From Gemmatimonas sp. (GTDB lineage: Bacteria; Gemmatimonadota; Gemmatimonadetes; Gemmatimonadales; Gemmatimonadaceae), in NCBI RefSeq assembly GCF_027531815.1, contig NZ_JAPZSK010000002.1:548356-612355 (forward strand): 64,000 bases of DNA. Reading direction: 5' to 3'. Below, piece by piece: positions 34,098-42,389 of the stretch. Numbering within the stretch: the stretch's first letter is position 1; every line of letters starts with the position of its first letter. The notes under the pieces are model-generated. The model saw nothing but the letters and a program-made list of their open reading frames with translations. It was not told the origin of the DNA and made no database searches. Position numbers and translations under genes: made by a program.

Positions 34098-34951
34098 GTG
34101 ACGAGGCCACGGCGCCAGCGGCGTTCGTGGATCTGCAGGTGCATACGACTGCCTCGGACGGCGCCTTGCCGCCGGCTGCCGTCGTGCAGGCCGCTGCCGA
34201 CGCGGCGCTGCACGCCATTGCCATCACCGATCACGACACGGTCGACGGGCTCCCCGAGGCGCACGCAGCGGGCGAGCGCCTCGGGGTGCGCATCGTGCCG
34301 GGGGTCGAGCTCAGCACGCACTTCGAGGGCGAAGAACTGCATCTCCTCGGTCTCCACCTGACCGACCTCCACGCCATGGCAGATGCGCTCGCCGATTTCC
34401 GCGTGCAGCGGGTGCAGCGCGCCGAGCGCATCGTCGAGACGCTCAATGCGCACGGCATTCCGATCACCATGGACGCCGTGCTTGCCGAAGCAGCCGACGG
34501 CGCCGTGGGCCGCCCCCACATCGCCCGCGCCATGCTGGCCGGCGGTTGGGTGCGTGAGTTCCGCGAGGCGTTCGACAAGTGGATAGGCTGGGGGCGCCCC
34601 GCGTACATGGCCAAGGAACAGTTCGACGTGGCCGATGCCATGGCCCTGGTACATCGGGCCGGTGGACTCGCCGTCTGGGCGCATCCGGGAGAACTCGCCA
34701 CCCCGGCCCGCATCGCGCGCCTCGCCGACCGTGGCCTCGATGCCGTTGAAGTACTGCATCCGAGCCATCCCCCGTATCTCGTGCAGCGACTGGTCGAGCA
34801 CACGGAGAAGGCCGGACTGCTCCCCAGTGGTGGATCCGACTGGCATGGCACGCAGGACGGCCCCCGCAAGCTGGGGGGCCAACTCGTTCCCAAGGTGTGG
34901 CTCGATTGGCAGGATGCCCGGGTGGCCACCCGCGGCACGACCACCGCGTAG
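34094..34951 (+). CDS. PHP-domain phosphoesterase (YciV/TrpH-like)
   Basis: A 285-residue metal-dependent phosphoesterase. PHP motifs are complete: DLQVHTTASDG (motif I), ITDHDTVDG (II), a later PGVEL, VWAHPGE (III) and SGGSDWHG (IV). The closest functional analogues are RNase AM/YciV-type 5-prime to 3-prime exonucleases acting on short RNAs or nucleotide 3,5-bisphosphate. It is cytoplasmic. GTG start at 34094 overlapping the previous stop; the SDR gene starts three bases after its own stop. Confidence 0.88.
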   Translation: MSDEATAPAAFVDLQVHTTASDGALPPAAVVQAAADAALHAIAITDHDTVDGLPEAHAAGERLGVRIVPGVELSTHFEGEELHLLGLHLTDLHAMADALADFRVQRVQRAERIVETLNAHGIPITMDAVLAEAADGAVGRPHIARAMLAGGWVREFREAFDKWIGWGRPAYMAKEQFDVADAMALVHRAGGLAVWAHPGELATPARIARLADRGLDAVEVLHPSHPPYLVQRLVEHTEKAGLLPSGGSDWHGTQDGPRKLGGQLVPKVWLDWQDARVATRGTTTA

Positions 34952-34954
34952 GCC

Positions 34955-35683
34955 ATGTCGCGCCGCGTAGCACTGGTCACCGGCGGAGCGCGGCGTCTGG
35001 GCGCGGCCCTGGTGCGGAGCTTCGCGGAACGCGAGTACGATGTGCTGTTGCATCACGGCAGCTCTCCCGACGAGGCGGCCGCCCTCGCCCGGTCGCTCGA
35101 GCAGCAGCACGGTGTGCGCGTACACGCAGTGCAGGAGGACCTGCTCGATCCCGCCGCGCCCGGCAGGCTCGTCGAGCGCGCCGTCGAAGTCCTGGGGCGT
35201 CTCGACGTCGTCATCAGTTCCGCGTCGGTCATGGAGTGGCGGGACTTCGATCGCGTCACGCCGCAGGATTGGACGCGTGCGGAGGCGATCAACCTGCGCG
35301 CGCCGTTCTTCCTCATGCAGGCAGCAGCGCGGGTCATGACCACGGGCGGGGCCATCGTGCAGATCGCCGACCATCTCGCCGCCGAGACCGGTTTCCCGCG
35401 CCTCATTCCCCACCAGGTCACCAAGTCGGCGCTCACCCAGCTGGTGCGCGCCGTGGCCGATCACCTCGCACCGGCCATTCGCGTGAACGCGATCGCTCCG
35501 GGGCTGGTGCTGGCCCCCAACGACCTGACCGACGAGGCCAGACAACGCTTCCTGCGCGACGTGCCCCTGGCGCGAAGTGGCGTACCCGCCGACGTGCTGC
35601 AGGCCGTGCACTTTCTGGTGGACGCGCCATACATCACCGGCGTCGTCCTTCCGGTCGACGGCGGCCGACAGCTGCGTCGCTGA
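34955..35683 (+). CDS. SDR-family protein resembling pteridine reductase (PTR1/FolM)
   Basis: A 242-residue Rossmann protein. The cofactor motif TGGARRLG (10-17) has the Arg-containing TGxxxRxG form typical of PTR1/FolM, and LLHHGSS follows the second strand as in PTR1. Catalytic residues are altered: Asp139 (IVQIADHL) sits where PTR1 has an Asp in place of the usual Ser, and the catalytic Tyr is replaced by His153 (HQVTK) while Lys157 is kept. It could still reduce a pterin or dihydrofolate, or be a repurposed enzyme. It lies in a tight run after the PHP gene. Confidence 0.82.
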   Translation: MSRRVALVTGGARRLGAALVRSFAEREYDVLLHHGSSPDEAAALARSLEQQHGVRVHAVQEDLLDPAAPGRLVERAVEVLGRLDVVISSASVMEWRDFDRVTPQDWTRAEAINLRAPFFLMQAAARVMTTGGAIVQIADHLAAETGFPRLIPHQVTKSALTQLVRAVADHLAPAIRVNAIAPGLVLAPNDLTDEARQRFLRDVPLARSGVPADVLQAVHFLVDAPYITGVVLPVDGGRQLRR

Positions 35684-35686
35684 CGC

Positions 35687-36415
35687 ATGGCACTGCAATT
35701 CGCGCGCATCGTCATCATTGGCGGGGGATGCTACGGCAGCTGGTACGCGCAGCAACTCACGCGCGCCATCCAGCGGAAGGCGCTGTGGGCCGATGACATC
35801 GTGGTGGTGGATCGGGATCCCGCCTGTCGCGTCGCCGCGCGCCTGCAGGATGGTGCCTATGACGGCGTCGCCCTGCGGTTGGTGCTGCGGGACTGGGATG
35901 CGTACCTCGCCGAGTGGTTGGCGGCGGGCCCCGAGGCGTTGGCTGGCCATGCCATGGTCCCCTCGCCGCTCATGCCGCATCTGTGCCTCGACTGGCTCGT
36001 GGCGCGGGCGAAACACCGCTGGCCCGCCCGAGCCGTCACGGTACAACCCATGCCGGCAGTGCCCCCCACACCCTGGGAACGGGCCGCACCCGATGGGCGC
36101 CACTACGTGAGCTTTGCCACCTGGACCTGCCCGGTCAATTGCATCGAGCCGGCCAAGTGCCCCGCCACCCGGGAGACGCGCGACTGGAGTCTGCCCGTCA
36201 CGATCCGACGCCTCGCCCATGGGGAGCCACGGCTGGGGGAGGCCGCTATCTTTCACTGCACACATCGGACGTATGGTGTCGGCATGATCGACGCCGACGC
36301 GATTGCCCATGCCGACCGCCTGGTCGCTGAACGCGGGAACGCGGGGGCCTGTCGAGTGCTCGTGGGCACCGCGTCGCACTGTCACGGCGCCCTCGGTGTC
36401 CTCGCCGTAGACTGA
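35687..36415 (+). CDS. Hypothetical Rossmann-fold protein with a CPxxC-type cysteine motif
   Basis: A 242-residue soluble protein of no family I recognise. The N terminus has a dinucleotide-binding glycine loop (IVIIGGGCYGSWYAQQL) and an acidic strand end (VVVDRDP), as in NAD(P)/FAD Rossmann folds. A central cysteine motif C-P-V-N-C-I-E-P-A-K-C-P (Cys148, Cys152, Cys158) and a later HC-x-H could bind a metal or a Fe-S cluster. It begins three bases after the SDR stop and may be its functional partner. Start and frame are supported by tight packing and codon use. Confidence 0.65.
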   Translation: MALQFARIVIIGGGCYGSWYAQQLTRAIQRKALWADDIVVVDRDPACRVAARLQDGAYDGVALRLVLRDWDAYLAEWLAAGPEALAGHAMVPSPLMPHLCLDWLVARAKHRWPARAVTVQPMPAVPPTPWERAAPDGRHYVSFATWTCPVNCIEPAKCPATRETRDWSLPVTIRRLAHGEPRLGEAAIFHCTHRTYGVGMIDADAIAHADRLVAERGNAGACRVLVGTASHCHGALGVLAVD

Positions 36416-36482
36416 ACGCGCACCGCCGACCGCCATCGATCTTCCCCCGGTTCCGCACCCGGGTTTCACCGTTTCTCCTCGC

Positions 36483-37511
36483 GTGGACATGCCACTGTCA
36501 ACCGAAAACATCGTCATCATCGGGTCGGGCCCCGCCGCCTGGACCGCCGCCATTTATGCCGCGCGCGCAAACCTGAAGCCGCTGGTGTTCGAGGGAGAAC
36601 CCGTGGGCACGGAGTTGCCCGGTGGCCAGCTCATGCTGACCACCGACATCGAGAACTTTCCCGGCTTCCCCGAGCCCATCAGCGGCCCCGAACTCATGGA
36701 TCGCGTCAAGGCGCAGGCCGTGCACCACGGAACACGGGTGGTGAGCGAACTGATCCGGGAGGTGGATTTCTCGCAGCGGCCCTTCACGGTCACGCCCAAT
36801 TACTCGGAGCCGCTGCAGGCGCACACCGTCATCGTGGCCACCGGGGCTGCCGCCAAGTGGATCGGACTCGACAGCGAACTCCGCTTGGCGCAGCAGGGGG
36901 GTGGCGTATCGGCGTGCGCGGTCTGCGACGGGGCCATGCCGTTCTACCGCAACAAGCGTCTGGCGGTCGTGGGCGGCGGCGATACGGCCATGGAAGAGGC
37001 GATGTACCTCACGAAGTTCGCGAGCGAAGTGGTCATCATCCACCGCCGTGACAGCTTCCGTGCCTCCAAGGTGATGGCCAACCGGGTGCTCGCGCACCCC
37101 AAGGTACGCGTGCTCTGGAACTCGCAGGTCACCGACGTGGTCGGCGACGAGTTCATCACCGGGCTCAAGCTGGCCGACACCGTGACCGGGGCCGTGAGCG
37201 AAATCGCGGTGGGGGGATTGTTCGTGGCCATCGGTCACACACCCAATACGCGCTTTCTCAAGGGCCAGCTCGACGTCACCGAACACGGCTACATCAAGGT
37301 GTCGTCCTGGCGCACGGCTACCTCAGTGGACGGGGTCTTCGCCGCGGGCGATGTGATCGATGATTACTATCGGCAGGCCATCACGTCGGCCGGCACCGGA
37401 TGCATGGCGGCGCTTGAGGCCGAGCGGTGGCTCGCGCATCATGGCATCGGGGAAACTCCCGTGCTCGAAACAGGAGAGAGCTCGATCGCGGCCGCAGCGG
37501 CCGAAGGGTGA
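36483..37511 (+). CDS. trxB: Thioredoxin reductase
   Basis: Passes electrons from NADPH via FAD to thioredoxin in the cytoplasm. The 342-residue protein has the FAD motif IIGSGPAAWTAAIYAA, the LPGGQLMLTTDIENFPGFPE segment, the redox pair SACAVCDGAMPF (CxxC), the NADPH motif VVGGGDTAMEEAMYL and C-terminal GVFAAGDVIDDYYRQAITSA FAD loop. It starts at GTG 36483. The C-terminal tail of about 15 residues is longer than in E. coli. The hydrolase gene starts two bases after its stop. Confidence 0.95.
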   Translation: MDMPLSTENIVIIGSGPAAWTAAIYAARANLKPLVFEGEPVGTELPGGQLMLTTDIENFPGFPEPISGPELMDRVKAQAVHHGTRVVSELIREVDFSQRPFTVTPNYSEPLQAHTVIVATGAAAKWIGLDSELRLAQQGGGVSACAVCDGAMPFYRNKRLAVVGGGDTAMEEAMYLTKFASEVVIIHRRDSFRASKVMANRVLAHPKVRVLWNSQVTDVVGDEFITGLKLADTVTGAVSEIAVGGLFVAIGHTPNTRFLKGQLDVTEHGYIKVSSWRTATSVDGVFAAGDVIDDYYRQAITSAGTGCMAALEAERWLAHHGIGETPVLETGESSIAAAAAEG

Positions 37512-37513
37512 GC

Positions 37514-38164
37514 ATGTCCGAACTGCACGTGCAGCAGCTGACCGTAGGACCGCTCGAGGAGAACTGCTGGCTGGTGGCCGACCCCGCCTCGCAGCGGGCG
37601 GTGCTCGTCGATCCGGGTGACGAAGCCGATCGGCTGCTGGCGGCCATTGACGCCTCGGGGTGCACACTCGACGCCATCTGGCTGACCCACTGCCACTTCG
37701 ATCACGTGGGCGGCATCGCCGGTGTTGTGCGTGCGAGGCCGGTGCCCATCCACAGGCATGTCGCCGACGCTCCCTTCTACGAGGCCGCGGCCGACAATGC
37801 CGCCCGTTGGGGCATTCGCCTCGACAACCCGCCTCCGGCCACGCATGACGTCGCGGAAGGCGGTGTCGTGCAGGTGGGTGACTATCGCTTCGAGGTCTGG
37901 CATGTGCCGGGACACGCCCCCGGCCATGTGGCCTTCGTGGGGCACGGTCTCTGCATGTCGGGAGATGTGCTCTTCGCGGGCTCCATCGGGCGGACCGATC
38001 TGCCACTCTGCGATCCGCGCGCCATGCAGGCCTCACTCATGCGGCTGGCGACATTGCCACCCGAGACTCGGGTGCTGCCCGGGCACGGTGTTGTGACTAC
38101 CATCGGGCGGGAACTCGCGTCCAACCCGTTCCTGCGTGGCGCTGCGCGGCCCCTGGGTGCCTGA
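37514..38164 (+). CDS. Metallo-beta-lactamase-fold hydrolase (glyoxalase II-like)
   Basis: A 216-residue hydrolase with the full metal-binding set: THCHFDHVGG (HxHxDH), the later WHVPGHAPGH histidine, MSGDVLF (Asp bridging) and VLPGHGVVT. The compact form matches small glyoxalase II-like or YcbL-type thiolesterases acting on glutathione- or CoA-like thioesters. It begins two bases after trxB, with GGTGAG before the ATG, so the pair may form a thiol-redox unit. Substrate not defined. Confidence 0.88.
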   Translation: MSELHVQQLTVGPLEENCWLVADPASQRAVLVDPGDEADRLLAAIDASGCTLDAIWLTHCHFDHVGGIAGVVRARPVPIHRHVADAPFYEAAADNAARWGIRLDNPPPATHDVAEGGVVQVGDYRFEVWHVPGHAPGHVAFVGHGLCMSGDVLFAGSIGRTDLPLCDPRAMQASLMRLATLPPETRVLPGHGVVTTIGRELASNPFLRGAARPLGA

Positions 38165-38203
38165 GTGCTGCCGCGCGCTCCGTTTCGTCCTCCCTCAGCC
38201 CCC

Positions 38204-39019
38204 ATGCGCATGCCCACTCATCGTCGTCGCGCCACCCTGCGAGGCTTCCTGCTCCTGGTCATCGGCAGCGTCGCGGCCGGCGCCTGCTCGAGCATCACCG
38301 ACAGCGCGCCCAGCCTCGAGAAGTACGGGGCCGTGAATTTCGTGGGCAAGCGCAACGCGGCAGGGCAGGGAGCGGCCGCCGCAACCGTGGTGGCCTTCGA
38401 ATCGGTCAACCTGCAGGTCCCCAACAGCAGCGCGCAGCAGAACGACCAGTGCGTCTACGCGGCCATCGACACCGTGACCCCCGTGGCGCGCGGCGATCGC
38501 AGTGCCGGAGACGCCGTGTCCATCGTGGTGGGCGGCGCCACCCGTCAGCTTGCGTACTCGAGCACCGATCGGCGCTACGCCACGGCAGCGGGAGCGCCCA
38601 TCACATACAACGCCGGGGACATTGCGCAGGTGACCCTCCCCGGCAATGGCAGTGCGTTCCCCACCATCGCTGGCTCGCTCAAGCTCGCCGAACCGCTCCT
38701 CCTGAGTCCGCTGTCGCTGCCGCCCATTGGCGAGAATCTCACGGTCACCTGGAACGCCACCAACGACCCCACGGCGGCCATCATCCTGCAGCTCAAGTAC
38801 CCCAATCCGGCGAGCTCCACCTTCGCTAACGAGCAGGTGTACTGCGCCCTGCGCGATGATGGATCGGCCGTGCTCCCCGGGGGGCTGCTCAACCCGTTCC
38901 AGATCGCTACCGCCCGGCGCTCGCTCACGCTCATTCGCTGGCGCACCAATCTCGTCACGGCCAACGGCGCCACCCTGCATCTGACCTCCTCCATCGACAC
39001 CACCATCACCTTCCCTTGA
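38204..39019 (+). CDS. Hypothetical lipoprotein
   Basis: A 271-residue secreted protein of unknown function. A basic start (MRMPTHRRR), hydrophobic core and SVAAGACSS give a lipobox with Cys28. The mature domain is all-beta in character with repeated Asn/Thr/Ser-rich strands (QQNDQCVYAAID, GDAVSIVVGGATRQLAYSS) and two further cysteines that may form a disulfide. A GTG at 38165, directly after the preceding stop, is an alternative start adding 13 residues before the signal peptide. A Gemmatimonadota-style repertoire of such lipoproteins is common. Confidence 0.65.
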   Translation: MRMPTHRRRATLRGFLLLVIGSVAAGACSSITDSAPSLEKYGAVNFVGKRNAAGQGAAAATVVAFESVNLQVPNSSAQQNDQCVYAAIDTVTPVARGDRSAGDAVSIVVGGATRQLAYSSTDRRYATAAGAPITYNAGDIAQVTLPGNGSAFPTIAGSLKLAEPLLLSPLSLPPIGENLTVTWNATNDPTAAIILQLKYPNPASSTFANEQVYCALRDDGSAVLPGGLLNPFQIATARRSLTLIRWRTNLVTANGATLHLTSSIDTTITFP

Positions 39020-39030
39020 CCGAGGGCATC

Positions 39031-40479
39031 ATGAGCGCCACTGCGGGAACGTCGTCGCTGCCGCCGGTTGCCATGCGCGTCGAGACGGACCCGCTCGGCG
39101 CATTCGAGGTGCCGCAGTCGGCGCTCTACGGCATTCAGACCGCGCGGGCGCTGCAGAACTTCGCCATCAGTGGCCTGCGCCCGCTGTGGCCGTTCGTCGT
39201 GGCACAGGTCTGGATCAAGAAGGCCGCAGCCATGGTGCACCGGCACACCGGCCGGCTCGATGCCCCCTTGGCCGACGCGATCGTCACCGCCGCCGATGAA
39301 GTGCTCGCCGGACGCCACCGCGACCAGTTTGTCGTCGATCCCTACCAGGCGGGGGCCGGCACGTCGCACAACATGAATGTGAACGAGGTGCTGGCCAACC
39401 GCGCCAATGAGCTGCTGGGAGCGCCGCGCGGCCGCTATGTCCCGGTGCATCCGAATGACCATGTCAACATGGCGCAGAGCACCAACGACACGATCCCCAC
39501 CAACATCCGGCTCGCCGTACTTGGGGAACTGCCGCTGTTGGTGGGCGCGCTCGAAGCGCTCGAGGCCGCGCTGGTTGATCGGGCGCGGGCGTTCGATCAC
39601 ATCGTCAAGGCGGGCCGGACGCACCTGCAGGACGCCATGCCCATCCGCCTCGGACAGGAGTTCGCCGCCTACGCTGGATCCATCGCACGCGCGCGCAAGC
39701 GTCTCGGTGAAGCAGCAGACTACCTCAATGATCTGGGCATCGGGGGCAGTGCGGTCGGCACCGGGGTCACCGTCGAACCGCAGTACCCGTCGCTCATGGT
39801 TGCGGCGCTGCGCGATATCACCTGTATCACCACCCTGCGCGAAGGCACCGATCGGGTGCAGCTGATGCAGAGCATGGGGGACGTGGCGGCATTCAGCGCC
39901 GCCATGCGCGGCATCGCCATCGATCTCTCGAAGATCGTGAGCGACCTGCGACTCATGGTGTCCGGCCCGCGCACGGGATTCGATGAAATCGTGCTCCCCG
40001 CCGTGCAGCCGGGGTCCAGCATCATGCCGGGAAAGGTCAACCCCTCCATTCCGGAGATGGTGAATCAGGTGTGCTATCAGGTCATGGGCTGCGATGTCAC
40101 CGTGGCGATGGCCGCCGAGCACGGGCAGCTGGAGCTCAATGTCATGATGCCGGTCATTGCCCATAACGTGCTGCTGTCCATGCACATCCTCACGTCGGCT
40201 ATCACGACGCTGACCACCCGCTGCGTTGCCGGGATCGAAGCCAACCCGGACATGTGCGCCTACTGGGTGGAACGCTCGGCGGCCCTCGCCACCGCTCTCC
40301 TTCCCGCGCTCGGATACGCGGCCGCCGCCGAGCTCTCCAAGCGGAGCGTGCGGGAGGGCGTGCTCATCCGCGATCTCATCACCCGCGAGCAGATCGTCCC
40401 GGCCGCAGAGGTGGAGGCCCTGCTCGATCTCCGTCGCCTCACCGAGATCGGCATGCCGGGCAGTCGGCCGGCGTCGTGA
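39031..40479 (+). CDS. aspA: Aspartate ammonia-lyase
   Basis: Deaminates L-aspartate to fumarate and ammonia. The 482-residue protein belongs to the fumarase II/aspartase superfamily: ALYGIQTARALQNF, the AGAGTSHNMNVNEV substrate loop, QSTNDTIPTN, AGRTHLQDAMPIRLGQEF, and the signature GSSIMPGKVNPSIPEMVNQ with the catalytic Ser. The wording NxxNVNEVxAN and TNDTIPTN is aspartase-like rather than fumarase. Start ATG 39031 with CGAGGG upstream; the longer TTG-start frame overlaps the lipoprotein. No transporter is linked. Confidence 0.9.
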   Translation: MSATAGTSSLPPVAMRVETDPLGAFEVPQSALYGIQTARALQNFAISGLRPLWPFVVAQVWIKKAAAMVHRHTGRLDAPLADAIVTAADEVLAGRHRDQFVVDPYQAGAGTSHNMNVNEVLANRANELLGAPRGRYVPVHPNDHVNMAQSTNDTIPTNIRLAVLGELPLLVGALEALEAALVDRARAFDHIVKAGRTHLQDAMPIRLGQEFAAYAGSIARARKRLGEAADYLNDLGIGGSAVGTGVTVEPQYPSLMVAALRDITCITTLREGTDRVQLMQSMGDVAAFSAAMRGIAIDLSKIVSDLRLMVSGPRTGFDEIVLPAVQPGSSIMPGKVNPSIPEMVNQVCYQVMGCDVTVAMAAEHGQLELNVMMPVIAHNVLLSMHILTSAITTLTTRCVAGIEANPDMCAYWVERSAALATALLPALGYAAAAELSKRSVREGVLIRDLITREQIVPAAEVEALLDLRRLTEIGMPGSRPAS

Positions 40480-40540
40480 CAGCCCGGGCAGCCGTCGGGA
40501 CACCGGCGAACTCAACCGTAAGTGTGAGGTCCGCCGCAGC

Positions 40541-40569
40541 TTGTCTGGACCGGGAGTCCGACCTAGACT
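40541..40569 (+). promoter_or_regulatory. Promoter of the Rrf2 gene with an internal operator-like palindrome
   Basis: A -35 TTGTCT (40541-40546), a 17-base spacer and a -10 TAGACT (40564-40569) form a good sigma70-type promoter. The ATG (40577) lies 7 bases after the -10, so transcription probably begins at or within a base or two of the start codon, giving a leaderless mRNA; no ribosome site is visible. The spacer contains GGAC-N5-GTCC (40547-40559), inside a larger GTCT...AGAC pattern, a likely repressor site. Confidence 0.7.
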
Positions 40570-40576
40570 CTCGGGT

Positions 40577-41071
40577 ATGCGCATAACAACGTGGGCTGAG
40601 TACGGGCTGATTTGCGCCCTCCACCTTGCCCGTCGCGCCGGCGACGGGCCGGTAACGGGCCGGGACGTGGCGGCACGCGAAAAGCTGCCGGGCGATTACG
40701 TCGAGCAGATTCTGCTGCGGATGCGGCGCGCCGGCATCGTGGCCAGCACGCGCGGGGCCCGCGGCGGGTATTCGCTGGCGCGCGCGGCCGAGGAAATCAC
40801 CGTGCGTGATGTCATCAAGGCCTCCGAACTCACCACCTTCGACCTGCACTGCGTATCGCATCCGGTGGACGCCGGGCGGTGTGCCGAAGCGGAGAACTGC
40901 AGTATTCGGCCGGTGTGGATGCTGCTCCAGAAGCGCATTGACGAGGTGCTCGACAGCGTGCGGCTGAGTGATCTGCTGGCTGACGAATCTGTCGTGCGTG
41001 ATCGCGTCGGGCTGGCCAGCTTCGAGGCGGCCGGCGCGGTGCCCGGCGGTCTTCCCATTTTGCAGTCCTGA
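40577..41071 (+). CDS. Rrf2-family transcriptional regulator, probable Fe-S sensor
   Basis: A 164-residue regulator with an N-terminal winged helix (MRITTWAEYGLICALHLA, REKLPGDYVEQIL, RGARGGYSL wing) and a cluster of three cysteines, C-x9-C-x5-C in the 90s (CVSHPVDAGRCAEAENC), like the [2Fe-2S] ligands of IscR, NsrR and RirA. It probably senses iron-sulfur status, oxygen, NO or redox stress. The start follows its promoter directly (leaderless). A palindrome inside that promoter suggests autoregulation. A small unknown gene starts 9 bases downstream. The regulated genes cannot be read from the window. Confidence 0.9.
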   Translation: MRITTWAEYGLICALHLARRAGDGPVTGRDVAAREKLPGDYVEQILLRMRRAGIVASTRGARGGYSLARAAEEITVRDVIKASELTTFDLHCVSHPVDAGRCAEAENCSIRPVWMLLQKRIDEVLDSVRLSDLLADESVVRDRVGLASFEAAGAVPGGLPILQS

Positions 41072-41080
41072 TCGGCCAAT

Positions 41081-41614
41081 ATGGGGCTGTGGGCCGATTG
41101 GCAGGCGACGCGCGCGCAGCGGCATCGCGTCGAGCTGTACCTCAACTACCTGCTGCGCGAACCCGACGATGAGGCCATGAACTGGCTCTTCGCGCTGGCG
41201 CCGGACATGGCCACCGCGAGACGCGAGTTCCACTTCGCGCGGCGGGCCATCGGCCTCATTGTGGCCGAGCGTGATGCGCTCGACGATCGCACGCACGCTG
41301 ATGTCACCCACCAGCTGGCGCCGGTGCTGGCCGCGGAAGCGCGGCGGGCACCAGCCGACGGTCTGGCCTGGAACGAGCGCTGGCGCGCCTACACCGCGGC
41401 GCTTGCGGTACGCGGCTCGGTGGACTCGCCGGCGACACGGTTGGCTCGTGTCATGCTGAGCGCCGCCGGCGTCGAACACCCGGACCCCGCGGGGCTCCCG
41501 CGCGCCACCCAGTTCGTGCAGGAAACGCGCGCCGCCATGAACGAGGCGCTGCGCCATGCCTTCGGGGCCGCTTCACTCCCCGAAGACGTCCGCCCCAGCG
41601 CGCTGCGGGGCTGA
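41081..41614 (+). CDS. Hypothetical helical protein linked to the Rrf2 regulator
   Basis: A 177-residue soluble protein, almost entirely helical by composition: runs such as EPDDEAMNWLFALAPDMA, EFHFARRAIGLIVAERDAL and LAPVLAAEARRAPADG. There is no signal peptide, membrane segment or cysteine. It starts 9 bases after the Rrf2 stop, so it is probably transcribed from the same promoter and may be a partner or target. A terminator hairpin follows. I do not recognise the family. Confidence 0.65.
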   Translation: MGLWADWQATRAQRHRVELYLNYLLREPDDEAMNWLFALAPDMATARREFHFARRAIGLIVAERDALDDRTHADVTHQLAPVLAAEARRAPADGLAWNERWRAYTAALAVRGSVDSPATRLARVMLSAAGVEHPDPAGLPRATQFVQETRAAMNEALRHAFGAASLPEDVRPSALRG

Positions 41615-41620
41615 ACGCAC

Positions 41621-41655
41621 CACGGGCAGCGACGCCGAAGCGACCGCTGCCCGTG
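41621..41655. terminator. Bidirectional terminator between the Rrf2 unit and tRNA-Leu
   Basis: An 11-bp perfect inverted repeat, CACGGGCAGCG (41621-41631) with CGCTGCCCGTG (41645-41655), and a 13-base loop, starting 6 bases after the hypothetical gene's stop. It sits between it and the convergent tRNA-Leu 3-prime end (41669). No strong T run. Confidence 0.75.
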
Positions 41656-41668
41656 ATGTCTACTCAGG

Positions 41669-41752
41669 TGCCGAAGGCCGGACTCGAACCGGCACGTCCT
41701 TGCGGACACTGCGCCCTGAACGCAGCGCGTCTACCAATTCCACCACTCCGGC
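41669..41752 (-). tRNA. tRNA-Leu (anticodon CAG)
   Basis: An 84-base class II tRNA on the minus strand. The acceptor GCCGGAG pairs with CTTCGGC (one G-T pair); the anticodon loop TTCAGGG carries CAG; the long variable arm (TGTCCGCAAGGACGT) forms its own stem; the T arm is GCCGG-TTCGAGT-CCGGC; discriminator A. CCA is not encoded. Confidence 0.96.
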
Positions 41753-41810
41753 AGAACCCGTCCGGCAGGCAGCGGCAACGCCGTTTGCCCGCAGGAGCGG
41801 CAGGGCGGGA

Positions 41811-41840
41811 AGAATAGATCGGGAACGGGCCGAAAGTCAA
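41811..41840 (-). promoter_or_regulatory. Promoter of tRNA-Leu
   Basis: On the minus strand, a -35 TTGACT (41840-41835), an 18-base spacer and a -10 TATTCT (41816-41811). Transcription would begin near 41804, giving a 5-prime precursor of about 50 bases. Confidence 0.6.
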
Positions 41841-41918
41841 CGCCGACGACAACAAACGTGACCCCGGCTCACGCGACCGCCGCAGGATGGTCGCAAAAAC
41901 GATTACGTTTGTGCACGT

Positions 41919-42389
41919 ATGGTCAACACGGACACCGAAGAACCGACCGAACTGATCGCGCGAAACAAGCGCGCCCGCCACGAGTACGAGATCCTCGACA
42001 CGTGGGAGGCCGGTCTCGTTCTCACCGGGACCGAGGTAAAGGCGTTGCGGGATGGCCGGGCCAACCTCACCGACGCCTTCGGGTATGTGAAGGATGGCGA
42101 GGTGTTCCTGCTGAACCTGCACATCGGGGCGTATGGACATGGCAACGTATTCAACCACGAGGCCACCCGCACGCGCAAACTGTTGCTCCACAAGCGTGAG
42201 ATTCGCCGACTCATTGGATCGGTCGAGCGTCAGGGGCTCACGCTTGTCCCGCTCGACCTGTATTTCCGGCGCGGCAAGGTGAAAACCCGGATTGCCCTTG
42301 CCCGCGGTAAGCAGCAGCACGACAAGCGCGAGGACCTCAAGAAGCGCGATGCCGAGCGCGAGATCGCGCGGGTACTGCGCAAACGATGA
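41919..42389 (+). CDS. smpB: SsrA-binding protein SmpB
   Basis: Binds tmRNA and directs it to stalled ribosomes for trans-translation. The 156-residue protein has the OB-fold core with RARHEYEILDTWEAGLVLTG (family ARHDYFIxExxEAGxxLxGTEVKSLR pattern), TEVKALRDGRANLTDAF, the RKLLLHKREI helix and the basic C-terminal tail rich in Lys and Arg (GKQQHDKREDLKKRDA). The 166-base gap upstream holds the divergent tRNA-Leu promoter and nothing else recognised. Its stop overlaps the amidase ATG by 4 bp. Confidence 0.97.
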   Translation: MVNTDTEEPTELIARNKRARHEYEILDTWEAGLVLTGTEVKALRDGRANLTDAFGYVKDGEVFLLNLHIGAYGHGNVFNHEATRTRKLLLHKREIRRLIGSVERQGLTLVPLDLYFRRGKVKTRIALARGKQQHDKREDLKKRDAEREIARVLRKR

